DNA of 64,000 nucleotides from Mycobacteroides immunogenum (GCF_001605725.1 NZ_CP011530.1:310001-374000); one strand, 5' to 3'. Positions 25,251 through 34,476 are shown, numbered from the stretch's first letter. The notes: a model not told the origin generated them from the letters alone. Numbers and translations are program-made.

Positions 25251-27998
25251 CTAGTCACGGCCCGTCACGTCCCCTTGGTTGCGGTAGTCGCTCCTACTGG
25301 TGATTCCCCAAATGTTTGTCCGGGCCAGCCGCTCGTCCAGCGCGTCGCGGAGCTTGGTGACCTGGGAGCGCAGCTCCTCGACGGCGGGGAGCCCGCCCTC
25401 CGCGTGGGCCTCGGCCTCGGCCCGCTCGGTCAGCTGGTCGATGTTGAACGGGCGGAACTTCGCGTCCGGTCCGAGCTTGTGGAGCAGCTCATCGACCGCC
25501 GAATCGAAAGTCGGCACGGACGGAGCGCTGTTGTAGTGGACGGTCGGGACGGGCTTCGGCTTGGCGGGCGCGGCCTTGGCCTTCGGCTTCCCCTTGGCCG
25601 CAGCTGCGGGTGCCGCCGGGGTCGGCTTCGGCGCTGGCGCGGGAGGCGGTGTCACAGCTACGTCGGCCCTGATAGGCGTGACGTTGCCTGGGGTGTCCGT
25701 GTCGTCCCCACCGTCGTCGTTCGGGAAGAGCAGGGGAATCAACGTGCCATATGTGTCGGCGCGGGCTCCCCATTCCTCTTGGGGCTTGACCGTGATGTTG
25801 AGAACGCGCGCGCCCGCAATGTTCCGTGTTTCTCGCACACCGGGGAGGGTTTCGATGCGTGAGCGGAATGTCTTCAAGTTCATTCCGCCGGACTGGCCTT
25901 CACCCGTACGGAAAGTGTTGAACGCATTGAACAGGCTCTTAATCGGTAGCGGCTCTCCGACCAGCCAGGAGTCTTCGACGCTCATTCCCGTGCCGCGCTC
26001 ACGGCGGACGACGGTGCTGCCGCCCACCGCTTTGGCCATCGAGCGCACACCGACTTCGCAGCACTGGCCGACGAACTGCGCCACACGATCTGACGAGGAC
26101 TCGAAATGCGCCGTGACCGCCGGGTGGGCTTTCTGCCACTGGTATCCGGAGAGGATGTGGCGCTGGCGAGCCTTGGCCCAGCGCACCAAAATCCCCGGAA
26201 GCTCCTCGCGGAGCTTCTTCTCGATTGAAGGATCCTCACGGTTCTTGTAGGACTTGGGGAACGCGGCGGGCACGGTGCGCGCAAAATACGCATCCCCTTC
26301 CGCGACAGAGATAGTCGGGATGGTGTTGGCCGAGAACAGGAACAGCGCGTTCGCCCGGAAGCTGAACAACTTGCCGTACTTGCGGTTGGCGGTGATTTTG
26401 TCGTCGCCCGTCACGCGCTTGAACACCGACAGGTCGTCCACATGGTCTTTGGGCAGGTCCGGGCAGATGTTCAGCGCGGCCCCGTACAGCTCGGCGGCGC
26501 TGAACTTGTCCTCGGACAGCTGCTGCAAGGTCAGCGCCGAGACAAACTCGTCGCCCCCGGCGAGCTTCTCGGCAAGGCGCAGCATCGTGGACTTGCCCGA
26601 GCGCGACGGGCCGAACAGGAAGAGCGCCCTGGCCGGGGTGAGGCTCGGGTCGAGGAACTGCGAGATGCCCTCTTCCACCAACTCGACCTGGAACGGCCCC
26701 ACACGGTCGGCCAGCCAGTCCTCGTAGTGGGCAGCCGTCGCGTCCGGGTTCCAGTCCACCGGGATTTGCCGCGCGCTCAGGTACTTCGGGTCGTGCGGGT
26801 GCAGAACCAGAGTCTTCAAGTCCAGCATGCCGTTGCGGACGTTGAGCATCTGATGAGGCGCGAGATCGGGCAGCTTGAGCCCCGCCGCGTGCAACATCGC
26901 CGTGGCCTTCGCCGTGGCGTTCGCCAGATGACCTGTCGTGAAGTGAGCGCCCAGCAGAGTGGACACCAGCGCAGGGAAACCAGCGTCAGAGGTGTCGTAG
27001 ACGCCGTGTCGGTACACCGCCACCGTGCCGTCCGCAGCCAGAGCAATCGGCGCGATGTCGCTTTCGGCGACGACCCGGACAAGCATGTCGGCGTCGAGAC
27101 CACCGCCCTCGCGGAGCCACACCCCGCCATCGAGGCGCGGTGGGAGCTTCACTCGGCCCGCGACGAATTGGTACGCCTGCTCAACAGATTCGGAAAGCTC
27201 GGCCTGCTGCTGCGCGAGACTCTTCTTCGGTCCGGTGTCCTTCTTAGCTTTCGGACGACGAGCGGCGGGCTTAGCAGTCGCCTTGACCACCAATCGACTC
27301 CATGCCGTCACACGCTTATCCATGGGAAGAACCGTCAAGTAGTCATCCACACCCGTCTTTCCCCCACCGGGCACTTGGACGTAGCTGATGGAATCGGCGT
27401 TCGACAGCGCAGAGCCGAGCCGCTCAGCACCTTCGTAGACCGACGCGTTCACGGCGGCGTCGGCGTCCATGCAAACCAGCAGTTGACGATCCTCGACCAA
27501 CTGCACGAGCGAGATGTCGGGGCTCCAGCCGCCTACAGACCACGCAGAGCACCCCGGGAGCGCGACCACCCACGTGTCGGTGTCGCCGCTCTCCGCGAGC
27601 ACCGAAGCGACCGCGAGAGCTTTCTTGAAGCCCTCCACGAGAGCGATTGGACCGTCGTCAGCGCCCGCACGGACGAGGCCGTGGTTGGCGGCGCGCGGCG
27701 CAGGCTCGAACTGGTACTTCCCCTCGCCCTCGGCGGGGTTGTCCGAGCGGAACTGGTAGCGGGGCTCGCCGCCGTCGAGTGGATGCCAGCCGAAGAGGAT
27801 CCCCTGTGGGCGGGACTTCAAGTGTTCCCACGGCGTACGGTCAGGGCCGAGACGAAGGTCGATGCTGGTCTCCACGGATCGCACCAAGTGCTCGTTCGCG
27901 GCAAGGAACTCGGAGGTGCATGCCGCGCCCGTGATCAGGGTGCCTGCGTCCTTCTCGTTGAGTGGCTGTGCTGGCAAATCCACTGTTACAGTGGTCAT
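25251..27998 (-). CDS. replication protein: Toprim-like primase with SF3 helicase
   Basis: 915 residues from the ATG at 27998, preceded by GAGAG; an upstream extension is non-conserved. The N-terminal part contains IALVEGFKKALAVASVLAES and QLLVCMDADAAVN, a DUF3854/Toprim-like domain (about residues 110-230). The helicase half has Walker A GPSRSGKS (463-470), a D5/P4-type region (FKRVTGDDKITANRKYGKLF, LFSANTIPTI) and a C-terminal domain. A Pro/Ala/Lys linker and charged tail end the protein. This is the phage P4-like primase-helicase layout and probably lets element 1 replicate after excision. Confidence 0.85.
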   Translation of the reverse strand: MTTVTVDLPAQPLNEKDAGTLITGAACTSEFLAANEHLVRSVETSIDLRLGPDRTPWEHLKSRPQGILFGWHPLDGGEPRYQFRSDNPAEGEGKYQFEPAPRAANHGLVRAGADDGPIALVEGFKKALAVASVLAESGDTDTWVVALPGCSAWSVGGWSPDISLVQLVEDRQLLVCMDADAAVNASVYEGAERLGSALSNADSISYVQVPGGGKTGVDDYLTVLPMDKRVTAWSRLVVKATAKPAARRPKAKKDTGPKKSLAQQQAELSESVEQAYQFVAGRVKLPPRLDGGVWLREGGGLDADMLVRVVAESDIAPIALAADGTVAVYRHGVYDTSDAGFPALVSTLLGAHFTTGHLANATAKATAMLHAAGLKLPDLAPHQMLNVRNGMLDLKTLVLHPHDPKYLSARQIPVDWNPDATAAHYEDWLADRVGPFQVELVEEGISQFLDPSLTPARALFLFGPSRSGKSTMLRLAEKLAGGDEFVSALTLQQLSEDKFSAAELYGAALNICPDLPKDHVDDLSVFKRVTGDDKITANRKYGKLFSFRANALFLFSANTIPTISVAEGDAYFARTVPAAFPKSYKNREDPSIEKKLREELPGILVRWAKARQRHILSGYQWQKAHPAVTAHFESSSDRVAQFVGQCCEVGVRSMAKAVGGSTVVRRERGTGMSVEDSWLVGEPLPIKSLFNAFNTFRTGEGQSGGMNLKTFRSRIETLPGVRETRNIAGARVLNITVKPQEEWGARADTYGTLIPLLFPNDDGGDDTDTPGNVTPIRADVAVTPPPAPAPKPTPAAPAAAAKGKPKAKAAPAKPKPVPTVHYNSAPSVPTFDSAVDELLHKLGPDAKFRPFNIDQLTERAEAEAHAEGGLPAVEELRSQVTKLRDALDERLARTNIWGITSRSDYRNQGDVTGRD

Positions 27999-28077
27999 GT
28001 CGGACTCTCTCGTGTTCGGTGTCAAGGTCAGCGCTCGTTTCCAGGCGGGGATGCTGGCCTTGATTTTGTTTTCAGGG

Positions 28078-28281
28078 TTAGGCGGCGACTTTTCGCTTCT
28101 GCTTCCAGGTCTTGTCCACGTCCTCTTGACGGACGAGCCAGACCCTGCGTCCACCGCCGACTGGGACTGATAAAGCGGGTATCCGACCAGCAGTTATAGC
28201 CGCGTGAACCGCGCGGCGGGTGCGACCGGCGCGAGCTGCGGCAGCACCGACCCCCAGTAGCAGGTCAACGTCATCATCCAT
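28078..28281 (-). CDS. small HTH DNA-binding protein (excisionase/AlpA-like)
   Basis: 67 residues: LLLGVGAAAARAGRTRRAVHAAITAGRIPALSVPVGGGRRVWLVRQEDVDKTWKQKRK. The pattern HTH, then RIPA, then RRVWLVRQEDVD, matches the HTH_17/MerR-like fold of excisionases and AlpA-type regulators. It lies 80 bases upstream of the replication gene on the same strand, so it could be the excisionase or a regulator of replication. Its counterpart in element 2 is at 59199-59396. Confidence 0.75.
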   Translation of the reverse strand: MDDDVDLLLGVGAAAARAGRTRRAVHAAITAGRIPALSVPVGGGRRVWLVRQEDVDKTWKQKRKVAA

Positions 28282-28400
28282 ACCATCAACGTTAGCTCCA
28301 GATTGCCCATATGCAACTGAAAATGACGCACCACCAGTGTGTTTGCACGTCCCGTGGTGGAATTTTTGATTGCTGAATCCGCACGGGCGGGAGCGGAAAT

Positions 28401-28463
28401 CTTACGGAACCCTCTGAGAAGAGGCTCAATCCCGAGGCCGAACTGGGCAAAGAATCTTACGGA
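28401..28463 (+). repeat. two further CTTACGGA repeats
   Basis: AATCTTACGGAA occurs twice, with CTTACGGA at 28401-28408 and 28456-28463, upstream of the leftward HTH/replication operon. They carry the same core as the cluster at 24070-24330, so the same protein may bind both places. The surrounding stretch 28282-28659 has no convincing gene. Confidence 0.55.
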
Positions 28464-28659
28464 AATCGACCGCGCCGAGACCCGAGCCAGCCAGGGGTGG
28501 ATGAGCTACCAGCAAGCATGTGATGCTGGTCACATTGGAGGGGTGGATGGCCACTTTTGCCAGTCACATAGGCGTTTCTGCCAGGCCGAAACAGCATCTC
28601 CGCCGACTCAACCAATACCCTTAGGCACCGAAAAGCCCAGTTCAACCACACTTTCCAAC

Positions 28660-28855
28660 TGTTGCATTAAGCACAACGGCAAAAACGGCAGTTTTCAGCC
28701 ATTAACCCCTATACAGAAAAAACACACACTTCCTCCCCCTCCAGACGCGCGATGTCGGGGTTTAGGGGACGTGACAGCTACAAAGAGCACGCATTTTTAC
28801 CCTATAGAGTTTGTGGCCAAGAACTGCCGTTTTTGCCGTTGTGCTCGATGCAACA
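28660..28855. repeat. 196-bp segment bounded by long inverted repeats
   Basis: Arms at 28660-28693 and 28822-28855 are inverted copies of each other with two mismatches in 34 positions, 24 of them consecutive and perfect (28670-28693 with 28822-28845). Each contains GGCAAAAACGGCAG. The interior is AT-richer than the surroundings and encodes nothing obvious. It could be a MITE-like insertion or a large cruciform or regulatory structure. It adjoins the broken MT-A70 remnant. Confidence 0.6.
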
Positions 28856-28971
28856 CACTCGCCAACAGGACACTCGGGTGCGGAAACACCCGCTGACCTG
28901 CGGTTACCGAACCTCCACGGCGGGTCGGCCAGGACGGTGCGGAAGCCGCCAGGGGTGGTGGGGAGGTTCAT
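28762..28971 (-). pseudogene. MT-A70 methyltransferase remnant
   Basis: From the ATG at 28971 the frame reads MNLPTTPGGFRTVLADPPWR then FGNRRSAG, nearly identical to the start of the intact MT-A70 gene of element 2 (56147) including the catalytic DPPW. After about 26 codons (near 28893) homology stops and the frame continues through unrelated sequence, partly inside the inverted-repeat segment, to a stop at 28762. The other ~200 residues of the enzyme are absent, so this is a truncated, non-functional copy. Confidence 0.75.
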
Positions 28972-29115
28972 GAGGTCAGTTTTCACGGTGGCGATCCTGC
29001 TGGTGAGCGCGACACGCTGTCAGCCCGCAGACCTGGGATTGTCGAGTCCCTGGCTATGCACTCTCGCAGCCGTTAGGGTGTCTCTCAGTCACGTTTCCAC
29101 TGCATGGGGGTGTTC

Positions 29116-29427
29116 ATGTCAGACGAACAGTTGAAGGTCGATTTGGAGGCTCTAGGGAAGCTGTCCCCGGAGCTGAACACGCTGGGTAAGAAGTTGTACG
29201 GCAAGGCGGCGAACCCGGCGACGGTGGAGGACGGAGAAGCGCCGTCATTAGTGGCTGTGCGTGAGCTGCTGAGCCAAGCGATTCCTGGACTACAACGGGC
29301 GTTCGCGGGCCGGTGCACCAATGTGGCTGATTGGTCGGTGCAGGCCAAGAACGGCTTCGGCGACACCGAGGAACATGTCACCCAGTTGATCAGATCAACG
29401 GGCGGCCTGTCGCGGACGGCCCACTGA
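29116..29427 (+). CDS. small ESX/EspC-like secreted protein
   Basis: 103 residues from the ATG at 29116; an in-frame ATG at 29104 is an alternative. It is helical without a signal peptide (LKVDLEALGKLSPELNTLGKKL ... LVAVRELLSQAIPGLQRAF ... ADWSVQAKNGFGDTEEHVTQLI). The size and two-helix pattern resemble WXG100/EspC-type substrates of type VII secretion. Its stop overlaps the start of the large WxG-containing gene downstream, the usual small-partner plus large-effector arrangement. Confidence 0.7.
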   Translation: MSDEQLKVDLEALGKLSPELNTLGKKLYGKAANPATVEDGEAPSLVAVRELLSQAIPGLQRAFAGRCTNVADWSVQAKNGFGDTEEHVTQLIRSTGGLSRTAH

Positions 29428-31631
29428 TGGCGGGGCGTTCCCTGCGGTTACTGCTGTCGTCAGACCCCGAGCACTCGATGGCAGGGCTACGGCTGGCGAT
29501 CTCGGCATTGACCGAGATACAGCAGGACGGCCAGCACTACAAACGCGCTATCGACCGGCCAGGCGGCTCCGATTGGCAGGGCAAGGCCGCTGGCGCGGCC
29601 CAGGACACCGCCGCCGCCGACGAGAAGATGCTGTACGGAGTCACCCAGCATGGACGCGACGCGGGCTCGGAGGCGTTGAACACGTTGTCGTTCAAGGTCA
29701 AAGAAGCCCACAGCGCAGCGGTGCAGATTCACGACGACATGACCTCGCACGGCTATGCCGTGGCCGAGGATTGCACTGTCACCTGGATAACGCCACCAAG
29801 GGCTCGACCGCAGGACATCGCCAAGGCCCAGGACGTGGCCGCGCGGGTAACCAAGGAACTGCAAGCCGCGTACGACAAATGGTGGGCTGCCGAGCGGGAA
29901 GCCCAGACCGAAATCAGGGCCATCGCCACCGAGCTAAACACCTCATACAATCCCATCGGTGGACTCACAGCCGCCGATGGGCACTACGACGGCGCGTACT
30001 TGCAGGGCGGCACCCAGTGGGAACAGGACGTGCTGGCCCGCGTGCAGGCCGCCTCCACCCTTTCTGATGCCGACCTCAAAACCCTTGCCGCAGGCGGGAA
30101 AATCGACATCGGCTCCAACCGTATGCAATACCTCTACCAACTGGCACACTCGTTCGACGGCAAGACCCCCGCTGAAATCGCAGCCATCAAAGCCTCGCTG
30201 CCTCCCGAGCAGCGCGACGCCATGACCCGCGCTTTCGCACTGGTGTCCAACGACCAAGTGCGTTCGGGCGTCACCAACGCCAGCGGTGTCACCGAAGACA
30301 CCAAGAAAAACTTCATACCCACCAATGGTTCCCGCGTGAACCTGCCCGACAGTATTGCGCGCGAGCTGGGACGCACCGACAGGATTGGTAGTGGTCCACT
30401 CGGAGTTGGTGTAGCCGCCGATAAGGCAGGGGCGGCGAACATCGAACTTCATGGTGTCGGCCAGATGCAAGACGTGGCAAAGATTTTCGAGGGCGCGGGC
30501 GGCTATCTAAACGGCTCCGAAGCAGGGCGGTCGATGCTTGATGCGGCCACGGCATACAGCGATGCCGAAATCGACAGTCACACAGGCAATCCTGTCCATT
30601 TGACTTCCGATGCCCATGGTTCGTTGCGCGATGCCATGGCGGACGTGTATCACAGCGCCGCGCAAGACCATGTGGACGTGCACGAAATCGTCACCGGCGA
30701 GCCCACCGAGGGCGAGAAATTCATTCGCGGTGTCATGGAAGGAAACTGGGGTGACCAATCAGGCAAGGTCGATGATGTCGTCCAGTGGACAGGCGACCAC
30801 TCACAGATGGGTGCCGAAACCGCCAACGCCCAAGGTCACTGGATGGCTGAACACAAGCCTGAGCTGCAGAGCATGCCAGGCGGCGGGAACTTCGCCCAGA
30901 ACAACCCTGAAATGGCAGGAACGTCCGCACACGTCCAAGGCGAATATCTGAGCCAGTACGCCGACCCCGACCCAACACACCGCCACGATCCTGGCATCCA
31001 GCCGTTCGAGAAAGCATCCCAGTTCCGTGACATGGTTTCCACCTTCGACCAGGGCCAATATGCAGGCGACATCATCAACGAGCAAGCTCAGGCTCAGCAC
31101 CAGCAGCTTCTCAACGACGCCGCGAGAACGGGCAGTGACCTTGACCTCAATGCGGCGGGACGGCTCTCACAAGGCATGCTCGACGGTGCTGCTGATTCGG
31201 TGGCGCAGCACCCCGACCCCGCCAGCCTCAAAGCCATTAAAGATGTCGTGGGTTGGGTTCCGAACGTGGACAAGGTATTCACTGTCGGCGACATCGTGCA
31301 ACAGCTCCAACAACAAGGAGCCCAACTCCCCGATGGCTTCGCCCAAGACCTAGCACAAGCACGAAGCGTGGGCGATGTGATGTCCTATCACACAAGTGTT
31401 CTGGACGCCATGCTCCAAGCGCACCCCGAAATCGCGCATGACCCAAGCATCGGTAGGTTCATCCAAGACGGGCACTTCAATTCAGCAGCGACCGATGCTA
31501 ACCCCGGACTGAAAGCAGATGCACAGGTCAAATTATCGAACTGGTTCAAGGACATTGCGCCGCGCGACTACAACCTCAGTATCGACCATTGGTTGGCACA
31601 AGAAGGCATGGGGGCCAAACATCAGTGGTGA
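29427..31631 (+). CDS. large WxG-containing protein, putative ESX effector
   Basis: 734 residues from the ATG at 29427 (TGATG overlap with the small partner). The N-terminal ~130 residues are helical with a DWQGKAA motif (W50, G52), like T7SS substrates. The remaining ~600 residues are hydrophilic and helix-rich with many Gln, Asp and His, lacking a signal peptide or transmembrane helix. No known toxin catalytic motif is recognised. The following lipoprotein and membrane protein could be surface partners or immunity proteins (inference). Confidence 0.72.
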   Translation: MAGRSLRLLLSSDPEHSMAGLRLAISALTEIQQDGQHYKRAIDRPGGSDWQGKAAGAAQDTAAADEKMLYGVTQHGRDAGSEALNTLSFKVKEAHSAAVQIHDDMTSHGYAVAEDCTVTWITPPRARPQDIAKAQDVAARVTKELQAAYDKWWAAEREAQTEIRAIATELNTSYNPIGGLTAADGHYDGAYLQGGTQWEQDVLARVQAASTLSDADLKTLAAGGKIDIGSNRMQYLYQLAHSFDGKTPAEIAAIKASLPPEQRDAMTRAFALVSNDQVRSGVTNASGVTEDTKKNFIPTNGSRVNLPDSIARELGRTDRIGSGPLGVGVAADKAGAANIELHGVGQMQDVAKIFEGAGGYLNGSEAGRSMLDAATAYSDAEIDSHTGNPVHLTSDAHGSLRDAMADVYHSAAQDHVDVHEIVTGEPTEGEKFIRGVMEGNWGDQSGKVDDVVQWTGDHSQMGAETANAQGHWMAEHKPELQSMPGGGNFAQNNPEMAGTSAHVQGEYLSQYADPDPTHRHDPGIQPFEKASQFRDMVSTFDQGQYAGDIINEQAQAQHQQLLNDAARTGSDLDLNAAGRLSQGMLDGAADSVAQHPDPASLKAIKDVVGWVPNVDKVFTVGDIVQQLQQQGAQLPDGFAQDLAQARSVGDVMSYHTSVLDAMLQAHPEIAHDPSIGRFIQDGHFNSAATDANPGLKADAQVKLSNWFKDIAPRDYNLSIDHWLAQEGMGAKHQW

Positions 31632-32359
31632 AGCTCTGTTCCGTGGGAATTGCCCTCGCCGCCGCGCTCCTCACGTCATGTACGCATGGCGAGGCGCCCA
31701 AACAGCCTGCCCCGCCAGAAAACCTGGACCACAGCACAGTCCACTGGATGCCGACGCAGGCTGTCGATCTGATGTCGCCGGAAGGCACGTTTATCCGTGC
31801 AATGACGGAGTCGTTTACCGCTGCACAAACAACCACGGGTGGTCCGACAACCGCACTTCGGGTAGGAGGATACCCGGGGTTTGAACACGCCTTGAACGAC
31901 TCTCAGAAAGTCGATGAGGTATTTGGCACTACCCCGAGCAGGGGAATATCCGTTGGTACCGACTACCGTGAGGTAGTTTCGCTGACCAAACAGGGAGATC
32001 GTTTCAAGGCTGGCGTCTGCCGGTACTACTCGCGGAGTGCTAACCAAACCCCAGATGGTCGGTATAAGAGCGACGCTCTCATTAGCTCAGGTGTGTGGCT
32101 CACGTTCGGACCCGACCCGAAACTGAGTGCACAGGAACAGCATTCTCCCCCACCTAACCAAAAGGGTACGGCTAACCGCCCAACGGACAACGTGTTCGGT
32201 ACATGGATTGTCTTCGACTACAACCCGCTCATCGAGCCGACCCTGAATTGCGACAAGCTAGCGCCAGGAACGCCCAAAGACTTCCATCCAGGCGAATACG
32301 AGGAAGTCCCACCGACTCTTCCGCCCGATCCTGGGTGGCCGGAGGGAAGCAAGGCGTAG
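31628..32359 (+). CDS. lipoprotein of the element 1 cargo
   Basis: 243 residues, GTG start at 31628 overlapping the preceding stop (GTGA). Signal peptide VKLCSVGIALAAALLTSC with lipobox LTSC. The mature protein contains GVCRYYSRSANQTPDGRYKS and a Pro-rich C-terminus (PPTLPPDPGWPEG). No family is recognised. The overlap with the large WxG gene suggests they work together, perhaps as effector and surface immunity or anchor. Confidence 0.75.
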   Translation: MKLCSVGIALAAALLTSCTHGEAPKQPAPPENLDHSTVHWMPTQAVDLMSPEGTFIRAMTESFTAAQTTTGGPTTALRVGGYPGFEHALNDSQKVDEVFGTTPSRGISVGTDYREVVSLTKQGDRFKAGVCRYYSRSANQTPDGRYKSDALISSGVWLTFGPDPKLSAQEQHSPPPNQKGTANRPTDNVFGTWIVFDYNPLIEPTLNCDKLAPGTPKDFHPGEYEEVPPTLPPDPGWPEGSKA

Positions 32360-32409
32360 CCACGGCGCGCCGTAAGTGTCGGCACGACAGCCCGTTCTAT
32401 CGTCGCACC

Positions 32410-33042
32410 ATGAACGACCCTGACCTGTGGTCTGTTGTCAGCAAGATGCTGGCGGTCCTCACCATCGGACACACCGCGATGATGCTGCTATCCAAGGTTG
32501 TCGGACTCTCAGAGTCTCGGTGGACCAAGTTCGGCGGCAAGCTCATCGAGTGCGTGGCACTGCTATCCCTACTGTGCACCTCAGCGCTCTTCGTGCAGAC
32601 CTTCACCGAGTCCGCCAACAACCTACCGCCGAACGCCCTCACTGCACCCTTTGCCGTTAACACCATCGCGCAAGCCCTCGTCACCTATTTCTTGCTCGTA
32701 GTCATCTGTTCCACTTGTGCAGCCTTCATCTACATCGGGCTGGCACTAGCTCGAAATAACTGGGTAGAGGGCCTGCTCGGGGGCTTCGGCAAGGCCATCG
32801 AGGTATTCGGCGGATGGTTCATCACCACCCTGGGGCTGGTGCCCTTCTCTCTGGCCGGACTGCTCCTGGTCAACCTCGCTAACCCGAGTGGTCAACGCAC
32901 GCAGTTCTATATCGCCGTTTTCTCAGCGCTCATGCTCGCGGCAGTTCTCGTCGCTGCTCAGGGCCTGTACCGCGAGCGTGGCAGCCTCATCGCATTCTGC
33001 AAAGCTGTACTTGCGCCGATAGGCACAAATAGCCCGGACTAG
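32410..33042 (+). CDS. multi-span membrane protein of the element 1 cargo
   Basis: 210 residues from the ATG at 32410. Five hydrophobic segments are visible: VVSKMLAVLTIGHTAMMLL, CVALLSLLCTSALFVQTF, ALVTYFLLVVICSTCAAFIY, GWFITTLGLVPFSLAGLLLV and FYIAVFSALMLAAVLVAAQG. No family motif is recognised. As the last rightward gene of the cargo it could protect the host cell from the large WxG protein (speculative). Confidence 0.7.
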   Translation: MNDPDLWSVVSKMLAVLTIGHTAMMLLSKVVGLSESRWTKFGGKLIECVALLSLLCTSALFVQTFTESANNLPPNALTAPFAVNTIAQALVTYFLLVVICSTCAAFIYIGLALARNNWVEGLLGGFGKAIEVFGGWFITTLGLVPFSLAGLLLVNLANPSGQRTQFYIAVFSALMLAAVLVAAQGLYRERGSLIAFCKAVLAPIGTNSPD

Positions 33043-33103
33043 ACCCCAAGCACGTCGCCGACCGCCCGCCAGGGTGGATCAGCAACGATTGTTCGGTACT
33101 TGG

Positions 33104-34099
33104 TCATCCAGCGGCCTCGTCGTCCTCAACATCGCGCCGTACCTGCCACCCCCGAGTTCGGCACGACGCCGAGCACCACACCCGCCGACGACCTCGTTTC
33201 GGTTGACGAAGCACCGCGAAACAGCCAGGGCAACGGGTGCCTATTTCGTCAATCTGACCGCCTTCAATTGACGAAATAGCGGCCCCTCCCGAGCCCTCTC
33301 CCAGCCCTTCCAGCGCCCGATTCGACCACACAACTTCAGTCCGCCGACCATCACCAGACCCCTGGCTGGTGACCATCGGAATCTCCCAGCGGTACCAGTC
33401 CCCGAGCATCGAGTCGTATAACTCGCTCCCATATCCGCTCACCACAACAGCGGCGTCAGCCGACAGGCACGCCTCCAGCAGCTCCCGATGCGCCCCATCA
33501 CTCCGCATCTCCACCCTGTACTCCCCGCCCCGCCGAATCCCCTTGTCCACGACGTACGGCGGGTCAACGTACAGCAGTGTCCCCCTATCACCCCCGTACG
33601 CCGACACCATCTCGACAGCAGGACGGCACTCCAAGCTCACACCACGAATCCGTTTGGCAGCAGCCCCAATTCGGCCCGCGTACCTCTGCAACACGACGGG
33701 CATCGGAGTGGACACGGGCCGCAAATCATGCCGCCATCCCGTGCGGGTCAGAGAGCCCGAACGCCCCTGTGTTAGCGCAACGAACACCAGCCGCGCAATC
33801 TCCAACTCATCCAATTCGCTCGTAATCTCTTGTGCCAGTGTCCGTTCCGACCGACTGTGCGGAGTCAGGGAACACACTCTCTCCAGGTCGTCAGGACGGT
33901 CACGCAACACCCGCCAAAAGGTCATCAGGTGGCCGTCCAGGTCGTTCACGGTCTCCTGCCTGCTCGGCTTCTTAGCCAGCAGGAGAGCCAGGGAACCACC
34001 ACAGACCTCCACATAGTGTTTATGCGGGGGTAACACCGAAGCCAGGCGCGGGGCCAACCAGGACTTACCACCGAAATAAGGAACTGGGGAGCGCGTCAC
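33104..34099 (-). CDS. Dam-like DNA adenine methyltransferase with zinc-finger tail
   Basis: 331 residues from the GTG at 34099, matching the start used by the element 2 homologue. Motif I is PVPYFGGKSW, then VEVCGGSLALLLAKKPS, and the catalytic motif is YVDPPYVVD. These place it in the D12 class of N6-adenine methyltransferases. The last ~45 residues form a CxxC...WCSxxCR module (RCPGCFAVLRQPKRGRRRVW then CSASCR) that probably binds zinc. No restriction endonuclease is nearby, so this is an orphan methylase. The element 2 homologue at 51886 is closely similar along its length. Confidence 0.88.
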   Translation of the reverse strand: MTRSPVPYFGGKSWLAPRLASVLPPHKHYVEVCGGSLALLLAKKPSRQETVNDLDGHLMTFWRVLRDRPDDLERVCSLTPHSRSERTLAQEITSELDELEIARLVFVALTQGRSGSLTRTGWRHDLRPVSTPMPVVLQRYAGRIGAAAKRIRGVSLECRPAVEMVSAYGGDRGTLLYVDPPYVVDKGIRRGGEYRVEMRSDGAHRELLEACLSADAAVVVSGYGSELYDSMLGDWYRWEIPMVTSQGSGDGRRTEVVWSNRALEGLGEGSGGAAISSIEGGQIDEIGTRCPGCFAVLRQPKRGRRRVWCSASCRTRGWQVRRDVEDDEAAG

Positions 34100-34109
34100 C
34101 TGGCCGATG

Positions 34110-34469
34110 TTACCGGGAATCCCTCTCGGAGCTGGGATTTCCGCAACCACAATCCACCGAGTGCTCCCCAGCCATCATGCACTGGAAACACACGACGTAC
34201 CACTGGATGTCGCCACGTTCGGCGGGAGGAAGGGTCTCCAGGCACGCCATCCACTCGCCAACTTGCTCAACGGGGATGACGTGGACTTGGGTGTCTGGGT
34301 AGTAATCCCACCCAGAGTCCAGCTCGGCATCGGGCTGATCGTCCCAAACTCCGCTCGGCAGCTCGACGCCCGCTGGAGCCCACCGCATCGAATCCGACCA
34401 GCCGTACTGCCAGTCATCCAAGCTCTCGTCATCCACCAGCTCGTCAATCCGTGAAATCAGCTCATCCAT
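34110..34469 (-). CDS. small acidic protein with C-terminal Cys cluster
   Basis: 119 residues, very acidic in the first 60 (DELVDDESLDDWQYGWSD). It contains VHVIPVEQVGEWMACLETLP and ends in QWYVVCFQCMMAGEHSVDCGCGNP, a CxxC...CxC arrangement likely to bind zinc. The same C-terminal motif (WYVVCFQC...CGCGNP) ends the element 2 protein at 51336-51860. It lies ten bases upstream of the methyltransferase start. Function is unknown; it may regulate the neighbouring methylase or recombinase. Confidence 0.7.
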   Translation of the reverse strand: MDELISRIDELVDDESLDDWQYGWSDSMRWAPAGVELPSGVWDDQPDAELDSGWDYYPDTQVHVIPVEQVGEWMACLETLPPAERGDIQWYVVCFQCMMAGEHSVDCGCGNPSSERDSR

Positions 34470-34476
34470 GACTCAC

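Noticed and set aside
26442-28199. 585-codon rightward frame antisense to the replication gene
   Set aside because: It is a high-GC shadow of the primase-helicase gene, rich in Arg/His/Val with no domain and no ribosome-binding site; the leftward frame has clear helicase motifs.
28339-28896. 185-codon rightward frame upstream of the element 1 cargo
   Set aside because: It runs through the inverted-repeat segment and the MT-A70 remnant, lacks a plausible ribosome-binding site and has no coherent domain; it is probably noncoding.
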